DNA from: Bathynomus jamesi
Taxonomy: Eukaryota > Arthropoda > Malacostraca > Isopoda > Cirolanidae
Direction: 5' to 3'
DNA: 64,000 nucleotides
Assembly (NCBI GenBank): GCA_023014485.1
Contig: JAJOZX010012251.1
Location: forward strand, 46,231-110,230
Shown here: in pieces, positions 1 through 9,871 of the stretch
How positions within the stretch are numbered: the stretch's first letter is position 1
Layout of the letters: every line of letters begins with the position of its first letter
Made by a program: the position numbers and the translations under genes
Notes under the pieces: generated by a model
What the model was told of the DNA's origin: nothing
The model's database searches: none
Seen by the model: the letters and a program-made list of their open reading frames with translations, nothing else

Positions 1-78
1 AATAATTCAGGCGGAAGCAAAACCAAAGTAACCAAGGTGGGTGTGCGTGTGCGTGTGTGTGTATATATATATATATAA
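1..78 (+). repeat. 3' tail fragment of the tRNA-derived SINE
   Basis: The first 40 bases (AATTCAGGCGGAAGC, then ACCAAAG) match the 3' tail of the SINEs at 1629-1957 and 1978-2276, in the opposite orientation. They run into a GT then TA microsatellite, as the other two copies do. The body of the element lies outside the window. Confidence 0.6.
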
Positions 79-329
79 AGATCAAAATAACGCTTTCTTA
101 TAATTTCATTTTTTATGAGACAAGAATCGAGAAAGATGAGGTTTAGAGACGACTCCATTCATACGCCACTCTTTTGTATGTATCTTAACAGTGTTTTCAG
201 AAAGATGTTCTTATCGTGTTCGTAATCAATATATTTTCATAATATTTTGGTCTATATTTGCGGGTTGTCGTGTCGAGTGATTGCGTACGTTACTCTAAAC
301 GATTTTGGTGGTCTATTCAGCTGGTACGT
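79..329. other. unannotated spacer
   Basis: I see no coding potential or repeat structure here. The similarity to the LINE begins at about 330. Confidence 0.5.
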
Positions 330-1475
330 TAATAAATAGAGTCTGGCACAAATCTTTAATTTCCAAACTGCCCTCCTTCGGTTTCTATCCTTCTATCTGT
401 GCCTTCATCTCTAATTTCCTTTCTGGCCAATCTATAGCTGCGGATGTAGATGGCCACTGTTCTTCTCCTAAAGCTATTCACAGTGGCGTTCCTCAGAGTT
501 CTGTCCTGTCACCCACTCTTTTCCTTTTATTTATTAATGATCTTTTAATTCGCACTTCCTGTCCTATTCACTCCTATGTCAATGATTCCACTCTTCACTT
601 CTCCACCCGCTTCCCGAAGCGTCCCTCACAGCAGTCGCTTCATGATTCGCGTGAGGCGGCTATGGGGCACCTGACCTCTGATCTTTCTGCCATTTCTGAT
701 TGGAGGAGAGAAAACCTCGTGGCTTTCAATGCCTCACAAATTCAGTTCCTCCATCTGTCTACTCGTCACAATCTTCCACACGACTATCCCCTTACCTTCA
801 ACAACACACAACTCAATCCTTCCTCTTCTCTTAACATTCTTGGAATATCCTTTTCTCGTGATCTTTCCTGGAAAGATCACATATACTTTCTTTCTAAAAC
901 AGCTTCTAAGAGGTTAGGTGTGTTGTGCCACCTCAGCGGTTTCTTCACCCCAACTCAGTTGCTGTCTTTGTACAGGGGTCTTCTTCGACCCTGTATGGAG
1001 TATGCTTCTCATGTGTGGGGTGGTTCAACCCACACAGCCATACTTCACCGGGTGCAGTCAAAGGCTTTTCACATAATCAATTCCCCGTCTCTTACTGATT
1101 GTCTTCAATCTCTCTCTCTTCGCCGCAATATTGCCTCACTCTCTCTTTACTGTCGCTAACATAACGGACATTGCTCTTCTGAACTCTGTAACTGCGTGCT
1201 TCCTCCTTTAAGGAGAGCACGCAGTACTAGACACTCTACACTTTCTCATTCCTATTCTGTCCAACTATTTAATGCAAGGCTTAATCGGTATTTTCAGTCT
1301 CATCTACTCAACCGGTCAACTCTGGAACAATCATCCTCAATCCATCTTTAATCCTGTCTATGACCTCCCATCTTTCAAACGCACAGTGTCTAGGCATCTC
1401 GAAAACCCCGGACCTTGATTTTGGCTCTCTTCTTCTTCTATGGGAGGCCCCCCCCCCCCCCTACTGTAAAAAAAA
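330..1475 (+). mobile_element. 5'-truncated Jockey-like LINE (reverse transcriptase remnant)
   Basis: An open frame at about 330-1159 encodes the RT palm and thumb of a Jockey-type non-LTR retrotransposon. It starts at the R-V-W-H-K-S-L-I block, followed by a SGVPQxSVLSPTLFLLFIND block. The catalytic Y-A-D-D box reads Y-V-N-D, so one of the paired aspartates is lost, and the G of PQGS is S. The thumb follows (LNILGISF, LYRGLLRPCMEYASHVWGGS). After the stop at 1159 the C-terminal part continues in shifted frames to about 1400 (SFKRTVSRHLENP), and the copy ends near a poly-C and A-rich tract at 1449-1480. The element lacks its 5' half (endonuclease and ORF1) and is dead. Closely similar LINEs are very abundant in decapod crustaceans (recollection, not a search). 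Confidence 0.85.
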
Positions 1476-1625
1476 AAGATTTGGAGGTGTAATAATAAAC
1501 GGCAGTTTTAAACTTTTAGTTTTAGGTTTCGGATCCAAAGTAAGAATTTATCAGTTGAGATAAGACCTCATAATTTCATTTAAGTACTGCACAATGTCGT
1601 CCGTTACATTTACACTCATACTAAT

Positions 1626-1628
<3 letters not shown>

Positions 1629-1670
<42 letters not shown>

Positions 1671-1957
1671 TTTGGTTAGCTTCCGCCTGAATTGTTCATT
1701 CTGACGAAGGTCAAGCTTTTCACTCCACCTTAGATCTACAGTTTAACTGTGAATTCCGAACCACGCCCCACCAACAGCCCAGCGTCTTAACTACTAGGCC
1801 ACCCAGGGTACCCATTTATCTACCAACCACTTCCTTTTATTGTGTGGAAGGATGAACAGCTGGGTTTTGTTGCGCGCCGGCTGCCGTCACCGGGTCTTGA
1901 TCCTGGGGCCGATGGATTCGTAGTCAGCGACGCTAACCACTACACCACAGAGGCGCA
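1629..1957 (-). repeat. dimeric tRNA-derived SINE, copy 1
   Basis: Read on the minus strand, the element starts at about 1957 with a tRNA-like head (GCGCCTCTGTGGTGTAGTGG, A-box-like; degenerate B box near 1895). About 110 bp downstream comes a second tRNA-like unit (TGGCCTAGTAGTTAAGACGC, then a GGTTCGG B-box-like site). It ends in a conserved tail (AATTCAGGCGGAAGCTAACC) and a TA microsatellite at 1629-1667. No coding capacity. Confidence 0.75.
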
Positions 1958-1960
1958 TTT

Positions 1961-1977
<17 letters not shown>

Positions 1978-1993
<16 letters not shown>

Positions 1994-2276
1994 CTTTGGT
2001 TAGCTCCCGCCCGAATTGTTCATTCTGACGAAGGTCAAGCTTTTCACTCCACCTTAGACCTACAGTTTAAGGTAGAATCCGAACCACGCCCCATCAGCAG
2101 CCCAGCGTCTTAACCACTAGGCCACCCAGGGTACCCATTTATCTACCAACCACTTTCTTTATTGTGTGGAAGGATGAACAGCTGGGTTTTGCTGCGCGCC
2201 GGCTAACGTCGGGTCTCGAACCCGGGGCCGATGGATTCGTAGTCAGCGACGCTAACCACTACACCACCGAGGCGCA
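1978..2276 (-). repeat. dimeric tRNA-derived SINE, copy 2
   Basis: Second copy, same orientation, about 300 bp. The B box of the first head is intact (GGGTTCGAGACCC, minus strand of about 2210-2222). The second monomer keeps GTGGCCTAGTGGTTAAGACG, very like the D-arm of tRNA-Ser/Leu, with GGTTCGGATTC as its B box near 2075-2085. The tail ends in a TG/TA microsatellite at 1961-1993. The two copies differ by scattered substitutions, so they are separate insertions or an old tandem duplication. Confidence 0.78.
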
Positions 2277-2279
2277 TTA

Positions 2280-2890
2280 TATATATATATTTTTTCTTTT
2301 AGGTAGATGATGGCTGCAAAATTAACAAGAGACGTGAGGGTGAGCTTGGTTTTAATGCATGGGATACCAGGTACTACAAATCGCTGAATCGGTACAAATA
2401 CAAAAAATGTTAAGACATGTTTAAAAAATCACCCAATACAAGATAAAGAAATATTTTTTACATCGGTTGGTTGGTTGGTTGTTTAAACTCAGTGGTGCTT
2501 TTAAACGATATTTTATCCGAGTGAAAATCCCGTAAAATGATTCTCTTTATCTCTGATTACAGGGATGCACCGAAGTGTCAGTATGAAATACCATTTACAG
2601 AACTCGATTAACGATACGTGATAATAAAGAGGAATGAAGTCAAATTGTAAATAAGGGAGGATGGGGATGCAAAATCGTTTGAGTTGTATCCTGGATGCGG
2701 AAGTTTATTTAAAAAACTAAATAATAAAAAATAAAAAAATATATAAAATTTTCGGATAATATTTTGACAGGTTTTACGAAGGTTAAATAAAAATACTTTA
2801 TTCTTCCGCCACCAAATTTTCTTCTCACTCACCTGACCCCTGATAGATAAATCAAACGAATAATATGTTTAAAAACAGACAAATTGATGG
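2280..2890. other. AT-rich spacer with short microsatellites
   Basis: TA tract at 2279-2290 and a GGTT run at about 2465-2481. No coding region or element that I can support. Confidence 0.4.
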
Positions 2891-2894
2891 GTAT

Positions 2895-3085
2895 GGGTAT
2901 ATGTTATAACCTTTCAAGGGCAGATGGTAATGAAATAGTTTTCCTACTTCATATTGCGTCTTTACATCCCTTCAGACGATGCCTTTGGGTATAGGTCGTA
3001 TCCTTTCAAGGGCAGATGTTAATGAAATAGTCTTCCTACTTCGTATTGCGTCTTTACACCCCTTCAGACGATGCCTTTTAAGGGC
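2895..3085. repeat. 92-bp tandem duplication
   Basis: A 92-bp segment containing CCTTTCAAGGGCAGATG and TTCAGACGATGCCTTT occurs twice (starts 2895 and 2987) with a fragment of a third copy after 3079. The copies differ by a few substitutions. Confidence 0.8.
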
Positions 3086-3257
3086 AGTAAATTTTGTAAA
3101 TGTTTCCTCAATTTAAATGTTTCCTCAATGCCACGAGTAAGAATGTGCAAAAGTTAAAAAAAAATCCACATTTGAGAAAAGCGTCTCTTGATTTGGGAAA
3201 CAAAAGTGTTTCCGTCGCTGAAACGGAGCTGCGTGCCAATGTTTAATATTTCCTAAC

Positions 3258-3719
3258 CAGTGGTGTAGTCCGGGGGTAACGCAAGGTAACGGCGTTACCC
3301 CACTGGTTTTATTTTACTTTTAGCGTTACCCTACTGCCCTGGTGCTCTGTTCGATGAGAATTGCCAATTCATCCTTGAGAACGCAAAATTAAACCTCGAA
3401 ATTGTCACTAAAAAGGTAGGAACATGTTCCATGAGACTAGGCACCACTCCTGTAAAACTGTAATGTGTGAGAAAGCCATATGGTCATTTTTGTAGAGTAG
3501 ACTAAAGGTATCAGGATGTTTTATATTTTTTGCTGTTTCTACCGAACATTTTTGTAATAGATACTCTTTCTAACTATATTTCTTTCCAGCCCCTTCAATT
3601 TCAACGTGTTTTGGGGAATGTTCATAAAATGTAAAAACGCTGTAGAATTTTATAGAAACGCTTTATAAGAAAAATTGTTCTTGCGTTACCCCATTGAAGA
3701 AATTACGACTACACCACTG
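3258..3719. mobile_element. hAT-like non-autonomous element (MITE), 462 bp
   Basis: The left end CAGTGGTGTAGTC is matched by the reverse complement of the right end (GACTACACCACTG at 3707-3719). Inside both ends is a further shared block, GGGGTAACGCAAG. Flanking 8-mers are TTCCTAAC (3250-3257) and TTCGTAAC (3720-3727), an 8-bp target duplication with one mismatch, as expected for hAT elements. No transposase is encoded. Confidence 0.75.
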
Positions 3720-3721
3720 TT

Positions 3722-3870
3722 CGTAACCTAACTTATTTTAACCAATCAGAACGCAACCTAACATTAGCCTAACCAATCAGAACCTAAGTTATCGCATCCA
3801 AACCAATCATAAACTAACTTAACTAATCGTAACCTAACCGGGACCAAAATGGGAAAGGCCGCGAATGAGA
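3722..3870. repeat. degenerate CCTAA-rich, telomere-like tract
   Basis: Repeated AACCTAAC and CCAATCAGAA words. CCTAA is the complement of the arthropod telomere unit TTAGG. The tract is interstitial and decayed, interrupted by CAATC words, so it is not a functional telomere. Confidence 0.45.
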
Positions 3871-3939
3871 TTGAGAATGACATGAATTAGGAATAGACCG
3901 ATTTGAAAATGGAAAATTATTTTTATTTTTATTTAACAT

Positions 3940-4069
3940 TAGCGGAGCGACCCGTCGTTGCCGGGGTGGATGTTGAACGCCATAAGCTAATGAAAATATC
4001 ACGACTTAACGTAACCAATCGTCAAAGGCGTACAATTAACCTAACCGGGCATTCAGTTGACCTAACCTG

Positions 4070-4128
<59 letters not shown>

Positions 4129-4167
4129 CGTTCAACATCCACCATGGCAACGACTGTCACTCCGCTA
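3940..4167. mobile_element. foldback MITE with TA-microsatellite core
   Basis: Arms at 3940-3985 and about 4128-4167 are inverted copies: TAGCGGAGCGACCCGTCGTT on the left and TAGCGGAGTGACAGTCGTT on the minus strand at the right, both followed by a GTGGATGTTGAACGC block. Between them lies a non-repetitive stretch and about 50 bp of TA repeat (4073-4127). There is no coding sequence, and I could not fix a target-site duplication. Confidence 0.65.
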
Positions 4168-4476
4168 GTTTTAATTATATGTGAAGCTCGAGATTTTCAT
4201 GACTGCGTTCTTTTCTATAGTTTTATTGATCAAATAATTAGTCATGAAAATCGTAAGATTCAGAAATCTTGATACAATGTGACGGTCAAAATTTTCACGG
4301 CTGAGTTCTTTTCTGTAGTTTAATCGCGGTGCTGGGGCCTTCGGGCCCAGAAATTTTAATTATTTAATTTATTAACAGCCAGTTGCACAACCTGGGGACG
4401 TAATCAATATGTGTGTGTGAAGTTTCATGTTTGTAACTGCTTCGGGTGCTTCCATAGTTAGTAATTTAGTTAGCAA

Positions 4477-5455
4477 ATGTAACACCTATCTTTAAGAAAG
4501 GCGATAAAGGTGCGGCGGGAAATTATAGGCCAATCAGTTTAGCGTCTGTTGTAGATAAGCTACTGGAATCAATAATTAGGGATCATATAGTCGAACACTT
4601 AGAATTGCATAACTCGGGTGGTCGTTGATGGAGCGGAGTCGTGTTGGGCTAATGTAGCGAACGGCGTTCCTCAGGGTTCTGTATTGAGCCCCTTGCTTTT
4701 TCTTATATATTAATGACGAAGATAGAGGTAAAATCCAGGAAGATCTGAATAAAATCGTTGATTGGTCAGTTACATGGCAAATGAGATTTAACGTCGATAA
4801 GTGCCAAATTTTACATTAAGGTTCGCGTAACGGTAATTTTGCGTATAGTATGCTAGGGAATGAGTTAGCAAGCGTAGAGCAGGAAAAAGATTTAGGAGTT
4901 ATAGTCACTGGTGATTTAAAAGTAGCGAAACAAAGTACAGCAGCGGTCAATAAAGCGAACAAAGTGTTAAGTTTTATAGCTCAGAATTTTTAGTACAAAT
5001 CGCGCGATATTATTGTTCCTCTTTATAAATCATTAGTTAGACCCCATTTGGAGTACGCAATCCAATTTTGGAATCCGCATATGCGAAAAGATATAGACAA
5101 AATCGAAAGAGTTCAAAGACGAGCAACTAAGATGATTCGGTTGCTTAGGTCGAAGTCGTACGAGGATAGGCTTAAGGAGTTAAAATTGACTACACTCGAG
5201 ACTCGGAGGCTAAGGGGTGATCTAATCCAGGTTTTCAAAATTATGAATGGGTTCGATAACGGAGATAGAGATAGCTTTTTCGAAATATCTCAATAGGACT
5301 AGAAATAACGGATGTAAGTTGACAAGTAGAATGTTCGAGACAGCAGTTGCCAAAAACTTTTATACGCATAGAATAGTAAATAGGTGGAATAGTTTGCCGG
5401 TTGTCTAAAATATTTAGACAGTGGGTTCAGGAATTCTTGAAATATACTCCCAACG
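4477..5455 (+). mobile_element. CR1/L2-like LINE fragment with internal deletion
   Basis: RT fragments appear in order: PIFKKGDKG...NYRPISLAS (about 4480-4545), a VPQGSVLSPLLFLIYIND block (about 4660-4715), then directly EDLNKIVDWSVTWQMRFNVDKCQ (about 4737-4805). The F-A-D-D catalytic box that should lie between the last two is missing, so an internal deletion removed it. The thumb/C-terminal region is the best preserved part (5048-5296: LEYAIQFWNPH, IDKIERVQRRATKMI, LETRRLRGDLI). Stops at about 4818, 4991 and 5295 and several frame changes show that it is dead. It is upstream of, and unrelated to, the Polinton. Confidence 0.85.
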
Positions 5456-6407
5456 GCTTAACAGTTTTCAAAATATATTACAAACCAATTAAAACCTATT
5501 AAAACATAACCACAAACCGACCAAAATCAACGAAAATAAATAATTAATTCATATTCGATCATAATAATTATGTATTCTATTAAAAGTCTACATAAATCCA
5601 CCACTAGTATATATACTGTTTCGTTCTCTTCCGAAATTGTATAAACCAACTACGAAGCTTCTAGAAGCGGAAGTCGTAGGTTAGATTAGGCTCTTAGGAG
5701 TCTATATTCAGCTTTTACTTTGTGAGGAAGTCTCCAGTTTTACCTTGATTCAAAGTGTTCAGTTAGGAAATTTATTTGTTATCAGCTTTGATTTAAAGCT
5801 TTAGCAGTTTAAAATCTAAAATCTAGGCTCATTTTTTGTGCTTTATCTAAATTATTTTTCTCGTATAATAATTCAGTTTAGGAGTTATTGAATTGTTAGA
5901 TTAGGCTAGTTTCTTAGGCTTAAATCATTGAGGGCTGGAAGTAATCAATACTTTAATTATTTGTTGGCTTTGTGTTTAAGGTAAGCGCATTCTGGTATTA
6001 ATTTAATCTGGTCAATACATTTAAATTTGATTATTATTTACCCAAGATTTATCTTGAATAAAATCTATAACATTTTCTATAAGTACAATCCAAGCTCAAT
6101 ATCCAAAACTTTGAAATCTGTTAAGAAACGTCGGTCCCCTCATTTTGCCTGACCTATCGTAGCATAACAATCATTCCTTATTATTTTTGTTTGCGCTTTT
6201 TATCTTTTAAAGTATTAAAAAATTAATTTATTAATTCTAAATCTACCCAACTTCAATCTAAATTAAAGAAATTTATATCTAATTTACTAAGTTATTTAAC
6301 GCGTGGCTTGTTTTTACTACCTCTAACCAATTAATTTAAACCTATCGCATAAAGAGTTTAAGCTTGTCTTAAGAATTATTTAATTGTAAGTGAATATATC
6401 CTAATTA
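5456..6407. other. AT-rich spacer up to the Polinton
   Basis: About 950 bp of AT-rich DNA with many stops in all frames. I recognise no gene or element. The last six bases belong to the Polinton target duplication. Confidence 0.45.
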
Positions 6408-6413
6408 AACATT
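6408..6413. repeat. target-site duplication, left (AACATT)
   Basis: The hexamer AACATT directly precedes the left end of the Polinton and is repeated exactly at 25201-25206 after the right end. Six base pairs is the known Polinton duplication length. Confidence 0.93.
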
Positions 6414-6761
6414 AGTAGTATAGCCGCAAAAGGGGAGAGTGCAGGAATGTTGCAAGTGATTACGTAATGTTGCAAAGGGGTGTTGTTACAAGGTGTTGTT
6501 GCAAAGCGGGTGGGGTTGTTGCAAAGGGGATTGTTGCAAAGGGGGTGGGGGTGTTGCAAAAAAATTAAAAAAGAAAAAAATACCCCAAAGGGGGATGCTG
6601 CAGGTGCAACAAGGAAAACTTGGAGGCGGCGTTATCCCCCAAGAGAAAGAAGGAGAAGAGAAAGGAGGAGGAGAGGTGTTCACCTGGCAGGAGCCAACTG
6701 CATATTAAGACTTCAGCCGAGTAGGCGTTGTTTTATAGGCTCCTAATCAGCCAGTTGGCTG
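6414..6761. repeat. Polinton left terminal inverted repeat
   Basis: Matches the reverse complement of 24822-25200. The outer about 65 bp are nearly identical. A G-rich zone of GTTGCAAAGGGGGTGGG-type short repeats (about 6446-6560) differs in copy number, an A-rich stretch follows, and the inner block (GTGTTCACCTGGCAGGAGCC to CAGCCAGTTGGCTG) is conserved again. Open frames across it are by-products of the G-rich repeats. Confidence 0.93.
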
Positions 6762-7050
6762 TAAATGGCTTGAGTTGCCAGATACCGCTTTTTAGCGATA
6801 CCATTGTATACATTATTATAGACTCCTAATCAGCCAGTTGGCTGTAAATGGCTTGAGTTGCCAGATACCGATTTTTAGCGATACCATTGTATACATTATT
6901 ATAGACTCCTAATCAGCCAGTTGGCTGTAAATGGCTTGAGTTGCCAGATACCGCTTTTTAGCGATACCATTGTATACATTATTATAGACTCCTAATCAGC
7001 CAGTTGGCTGTAAATGGCTTGAGTTGCCAGATACTACTTTTTAGCATTAT
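6741..7050. repeat. 83-bp subterminal tandem repeat, about four copies
   Basis: TCCTAATCAGCCAGTTGGCT recurs at 6741, 6824, 6907 and 6990, exactly 83 bp apart. Each unit also carries GAGTTGCCAGATACC and TTTTTAGCGATACC. The first copy overlaps the inner end of the TIR, so the array grew from it. Degenerate fragments continue to about 7180. Confidence 0.92.
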
Positions 7051-7283
7051 TATGGTGAGTTGTCTCCATTTAAAAGATTTCGTGCCATGTATATGAGATA
7101 CCACTTTTACCCATTATTTTGGTGAGTTGTCTCCAATTAAAAGATTTCGTTCCATCAGATACCATTGTATACATTATTATATTTCTTAAAAGTTGGTTTA
7201 GAATACCGGTAGTAGGTTTAGAAGGCGTAACAATTAGAATTAAGTAAAACAACATTGCATCATTCTTTTTATTATAAATATAT

Positions 7284-7545
7284 AGAAAATAAATATACAT
7301 TTCAATTGAGGAATATGCATATAATCAGTACAGGAAATATATACACACAATTATGGTGATATATATAAAATAAATATACATTTCAAATAGAAATAAATAT
7401 ACATTTCAAATGAGGAATATGCATATAATCAGTACAGGAAATATATACACACACAATTATGGAGATATATTTATAAAATAAATATACATTTCAAATAGAA
7501 ATAAATATACATTTCAAGAGAAATATGCATATAATCAGTACAGGA
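7284..7545. repeat. about 105-bp tandem repeat, three copies
   Basis: The word GAATATGCATATAATCAGTA recurs near 7310 and 7414, with a close variant near 7521, each copy preceded by AAATAAATATACATTTCA. It lies just beyond the stop of the leftward ORF at 7535-8623, in its presumed 3' flank. Confidence 0.85.
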
Positions 7546-8623
7546 GAAATATCAAGCAAAATATATAAATACATTTCACTTTTTTTTTCAAAATACTAAA
7601 CTCGGTCTTAATCGAGTTTACAATTACATCATTATTGCTCTGCATTACGCAGTATATGCGGCTTAATAATATTTCACCGCTTAAAGTATAGGGAAACCTG
7701 TATTCGATATGAAGGGCTTTCATATCGTTCAGTACTATTTTTGTTCCCACTTTACAACCAGGTGGTAAGTCATCTTTAAATACGTCTAGAATACAATCAA
7801 AAGCACGCACAAAGAGTTCATCGTTAGCTACATTATTAAACACAAGTTTATAAGAACGCTTTTCCAATCGAGGGTTTATTTCTACCGACTCGAGCTTTTC
7901 AATCGTGAACTCACTCAACATAGCGGCAATTGAAATAACTTCTAAATCGTTACGACAACTGCGCGTTATATAAAGAAATAGTTCTTCAGGGTGAACGGTG
8001 TAGGTGAGCTCAGCCTTGTACCGATCAATTGCTTTGTACCAAACTTCATGGTATTTCAAAGAGTCTAAACTTTTTAAATAAACATCCAGCACTAGACCAT
8101 TCTCACCAGCCCTACACTCGGTAAACCCATCGAGCAGAGCTGTGTATGCGTATTCAAGTACTGTATCAAAATAAAACATATCCGTAACACGCGCGTCTAA
8201 TATAGGTTTCAGTTTACGGAATCCGACGATTTCAAACATTCTGTCGAGGATGAAATGGTTTCGCGTAGGAATAAGAGCGTTATTATCAGAAGCATTCTTC
8301 CACATCAGCCGTATATCAATGCACGGCCGATCGTTATTTATACACAACGTACATACAACGGCGTATGAGTGTGCGTCACTAATCTGCTCTCTTATTGTAC
8401 CTACGTTAGCAGGTATTTTATAACGATCTTCACTCAACTTCTCAACTATCACGAAGATTCTATTCATCTCCTCGACACTTAAATAAATCCGTTTGTTTGT
8501 TTGTCTACATTCCGTTTCCAGCACATAGCTAATGGTACCGGATTTACGTCTGAACACGCACAACGATTTCGTCACGGACACATCGTACGAGGCGTTGAGA
8601 ATGCTGCTCAAAGGAAGTTCCAT
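7535..8623 (-). CDS. Polinton ORF of unknown function (about 362 aa)
   Basis: A long uninterrupted reading frame, the leftmost of the element, on the same strand as PolB. I chose the ATG at 8621-8623; the frame stays open 33 bases further upstream from a TTG. I do not recognise the family. The protein has no signal peptide and no obvious motif or repeat. The last 15 or so residues are hydrophobic and follow a lysine run coded by a homopolymer (about 7577-7588), so the true C-terminus may be shifted by an indel there. It is notable as one of two long ORFs in this Polinton with no frameshift in the body. Accessory ORFs vary between Polinton lineages. A role in replication or host interaction is possible but not shown. 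Confidence 0.7.
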   Translation of the reverse strand: MELPLSSILNASYDVSVTKSLCVFRRKSGTISYVLETECRQTNKRIYLSVEEMNRIFVIVEKLSEDRYKIPANVGTIREQISDAHSYAVVCTLCINNDRPCIDIRLMWKNASDNNALIPTRNHFILDRMFEIVGFRKLKPILDARVTDMFYFDTVLEYAYTALLDGFTECRAGENGLVLDVYLKSLDSLKYHEVWYKAIDRYKAELTYTVHPEELFLYITRSCRNDLEVISIAAMLSEFTIEKLESVEINPRLEKRSYKLVFNNVANDELFVRAFDCILDVFKDDLPPGCKVGTKIVLNDMKALHIEYRFPYTLSGEILLSRIYCVMQSNNDVIVNSIKTEFSILKKKVKCIYIFCLIFLLY

Positions 8624-8863
8624 CGTATTCCAGGAGCGCACGTCCACTCGGCTCAAGCTCTGAGATAACTATGAGCCGTGTGAGGCACGCAGGTAGGCAG
8701 GAACGGTTCGACGGGCGGCTGACTCGATGATACGTGAATGGGCTTGTTCGTATGATCCGCGAGTCGAATTGTTGCACATATTTGTTTTTCTGGAATTAAT
8801 TTCATCACTACCAGCCTACGCACCAGTCAGTTTGGATAAGAACTATGCACATTTTATGTTTTA

Positions 8864-9454
8864 CTAAACATCTTCACACTCCGGCGCACTATTTGAGAGG
8901 AACATATGCTCATATTTTTCCTTTCTCCCCATCAAACGAAACTCGTCTCTAAAGTCTGTTAAAAACTCACGCATGGCTCTAGCCACAACCTCACTACGAA
9001 CCTCATCATGATATACGTTAATATAGTGATAAAAATACTTAAGATTGTCCATGATCACGAGATTCACATTTTCAGTCGTAGGGTATGAGTAATCGACATG
9101 GTGTAGCATGACGTAATACCGCTTGTCACACCACCCATCCGCAAGGCTCATTATCCATACCTGCTGCTTCTCTTCTGCACGCGTTGTTTCTTTTACTTCA
9201 CGGTGTATGTGAGACTTTATAAAGTTTAGCTCTGCAGTATACTTCAGCACATCGTCTGTGCAACGAAAGCCTTCAACAGTCTCACCAGAACATCCGTAGA
9301 GTATTTGTACATCTTGGAACTTCGCACAATCCAATGTGTTTTTAAAAGAGGTATACGAGGGAGGAATAGGAAGTTTTTCGGTATCCACCACATCCTGACA
9401 CTTTGCTGAATACCATTTCATAAACGTTGTACAAGCAATATTAAAGGTAGCCAT
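8864..9454 (-). CDS. Polinton ORF of unknown function (about 196 aa)
   Basis: An intact leftward frame between the previous ORF and PolB. The first ATG is at 9452-9454; the frame continues upstream into a short direct duplication (TGAATACACGTCTGATC twice, about 9459-9492), so upstream codons are unlikely to be coding. The product is rich in aromatic and charged residues with several cysteines and has no recognisable domain, signal peptide or membrane segment. Like its neighbour it is not broken, unlike PolB next to it. Function unknown. Position beside PolB suggests an accessory gene of this lineage rather than a capsid gene, but that is inference from order only. Confidence 0.65.
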   Translation of the reverse strand: MATFNIACTTFMKWYSAKCQDVVDTEKLPIPPSYTSFKNTLDCAKFQDVQILYGCSGETVEGFRCTDDVLKYTAELNFIKSHIHREVKETTRAEEKQQVWIMSLADGWCDKRYYVMLHHVDYSYPTTENVNLVIMDNLKYFYHYINVYHDEVRSEVVARAMREFLTDFRDEFRLMGRKEKYEHMFLSNSAPECEDV

Positions 9455-9582
9455 TTGAATACACGTCTGATCTGAATACACGTCTGATCTCTCGGGCTTA
9501 CTGCGGTCGACTGACCACGCAGGGACTCCCAGATAGTAGCATGACTCACGGTCTTACAGTGGGCGGAGCTTAGAACTTTCAC

Positions 9583-9584
<2 letters not shown>

Positions 9585-9628
<44 letters not shown>

Positions 9629-9860
9629 AGGAGAAAGTGAAACGCTATTTGAAACATGATTTATTTAATAAACGAGATATTCAAGTTATATATATTTACA
9701 AATACGATTTAATAAACGAGATATTCAAGTTATATATATATATTTACAAATACGTGTAATAATTCAATAGATACTTTACAAATACGATTTAATAAACGAG
9801 ATATTCAAGTTATATATATATATTACAAATACGTGTAATAAATCAATAGATACGATTATA
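9585..9860. repeat. CA microsatellite and short tandem repeats 3' of PolB
   Basis: About 42 bp of AC dinucleotides (9585-9626) are followed by three copies of a unit containing AATAAACGAGATATTCAAGT (near 9664, 9713 and 9793) with TATATA and TTTACAAATACG spacers. They fill the gap between the PolB stop and the upstream end of the 8864-9454 ORF. Confidence 0.85.
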
Positions 9861-9871
9861 TACAATACGTG

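Noticed and set aside
1840..2280. Possible tRNA genes on the minus strand
   Set aside because: The tRNA-like heads belong to a repeated SINE with conserved tails; cloverleaf pairing is incomplete.
4180..4470. Possible inverted repeat or gene between the foldback MITE and the LINE
   Set aside because: GATTTTCATGACTG and GTCATGAAAATC words are partly palindromic, but I could not define boundaries or a coding region.
6480..6746. ORFs on both strands in the left TIR (and 24859-25276 in the right)
   Set aside because: Products of G- or C-rich short repeats inside the TIR; frames differ between the two TIR copies.
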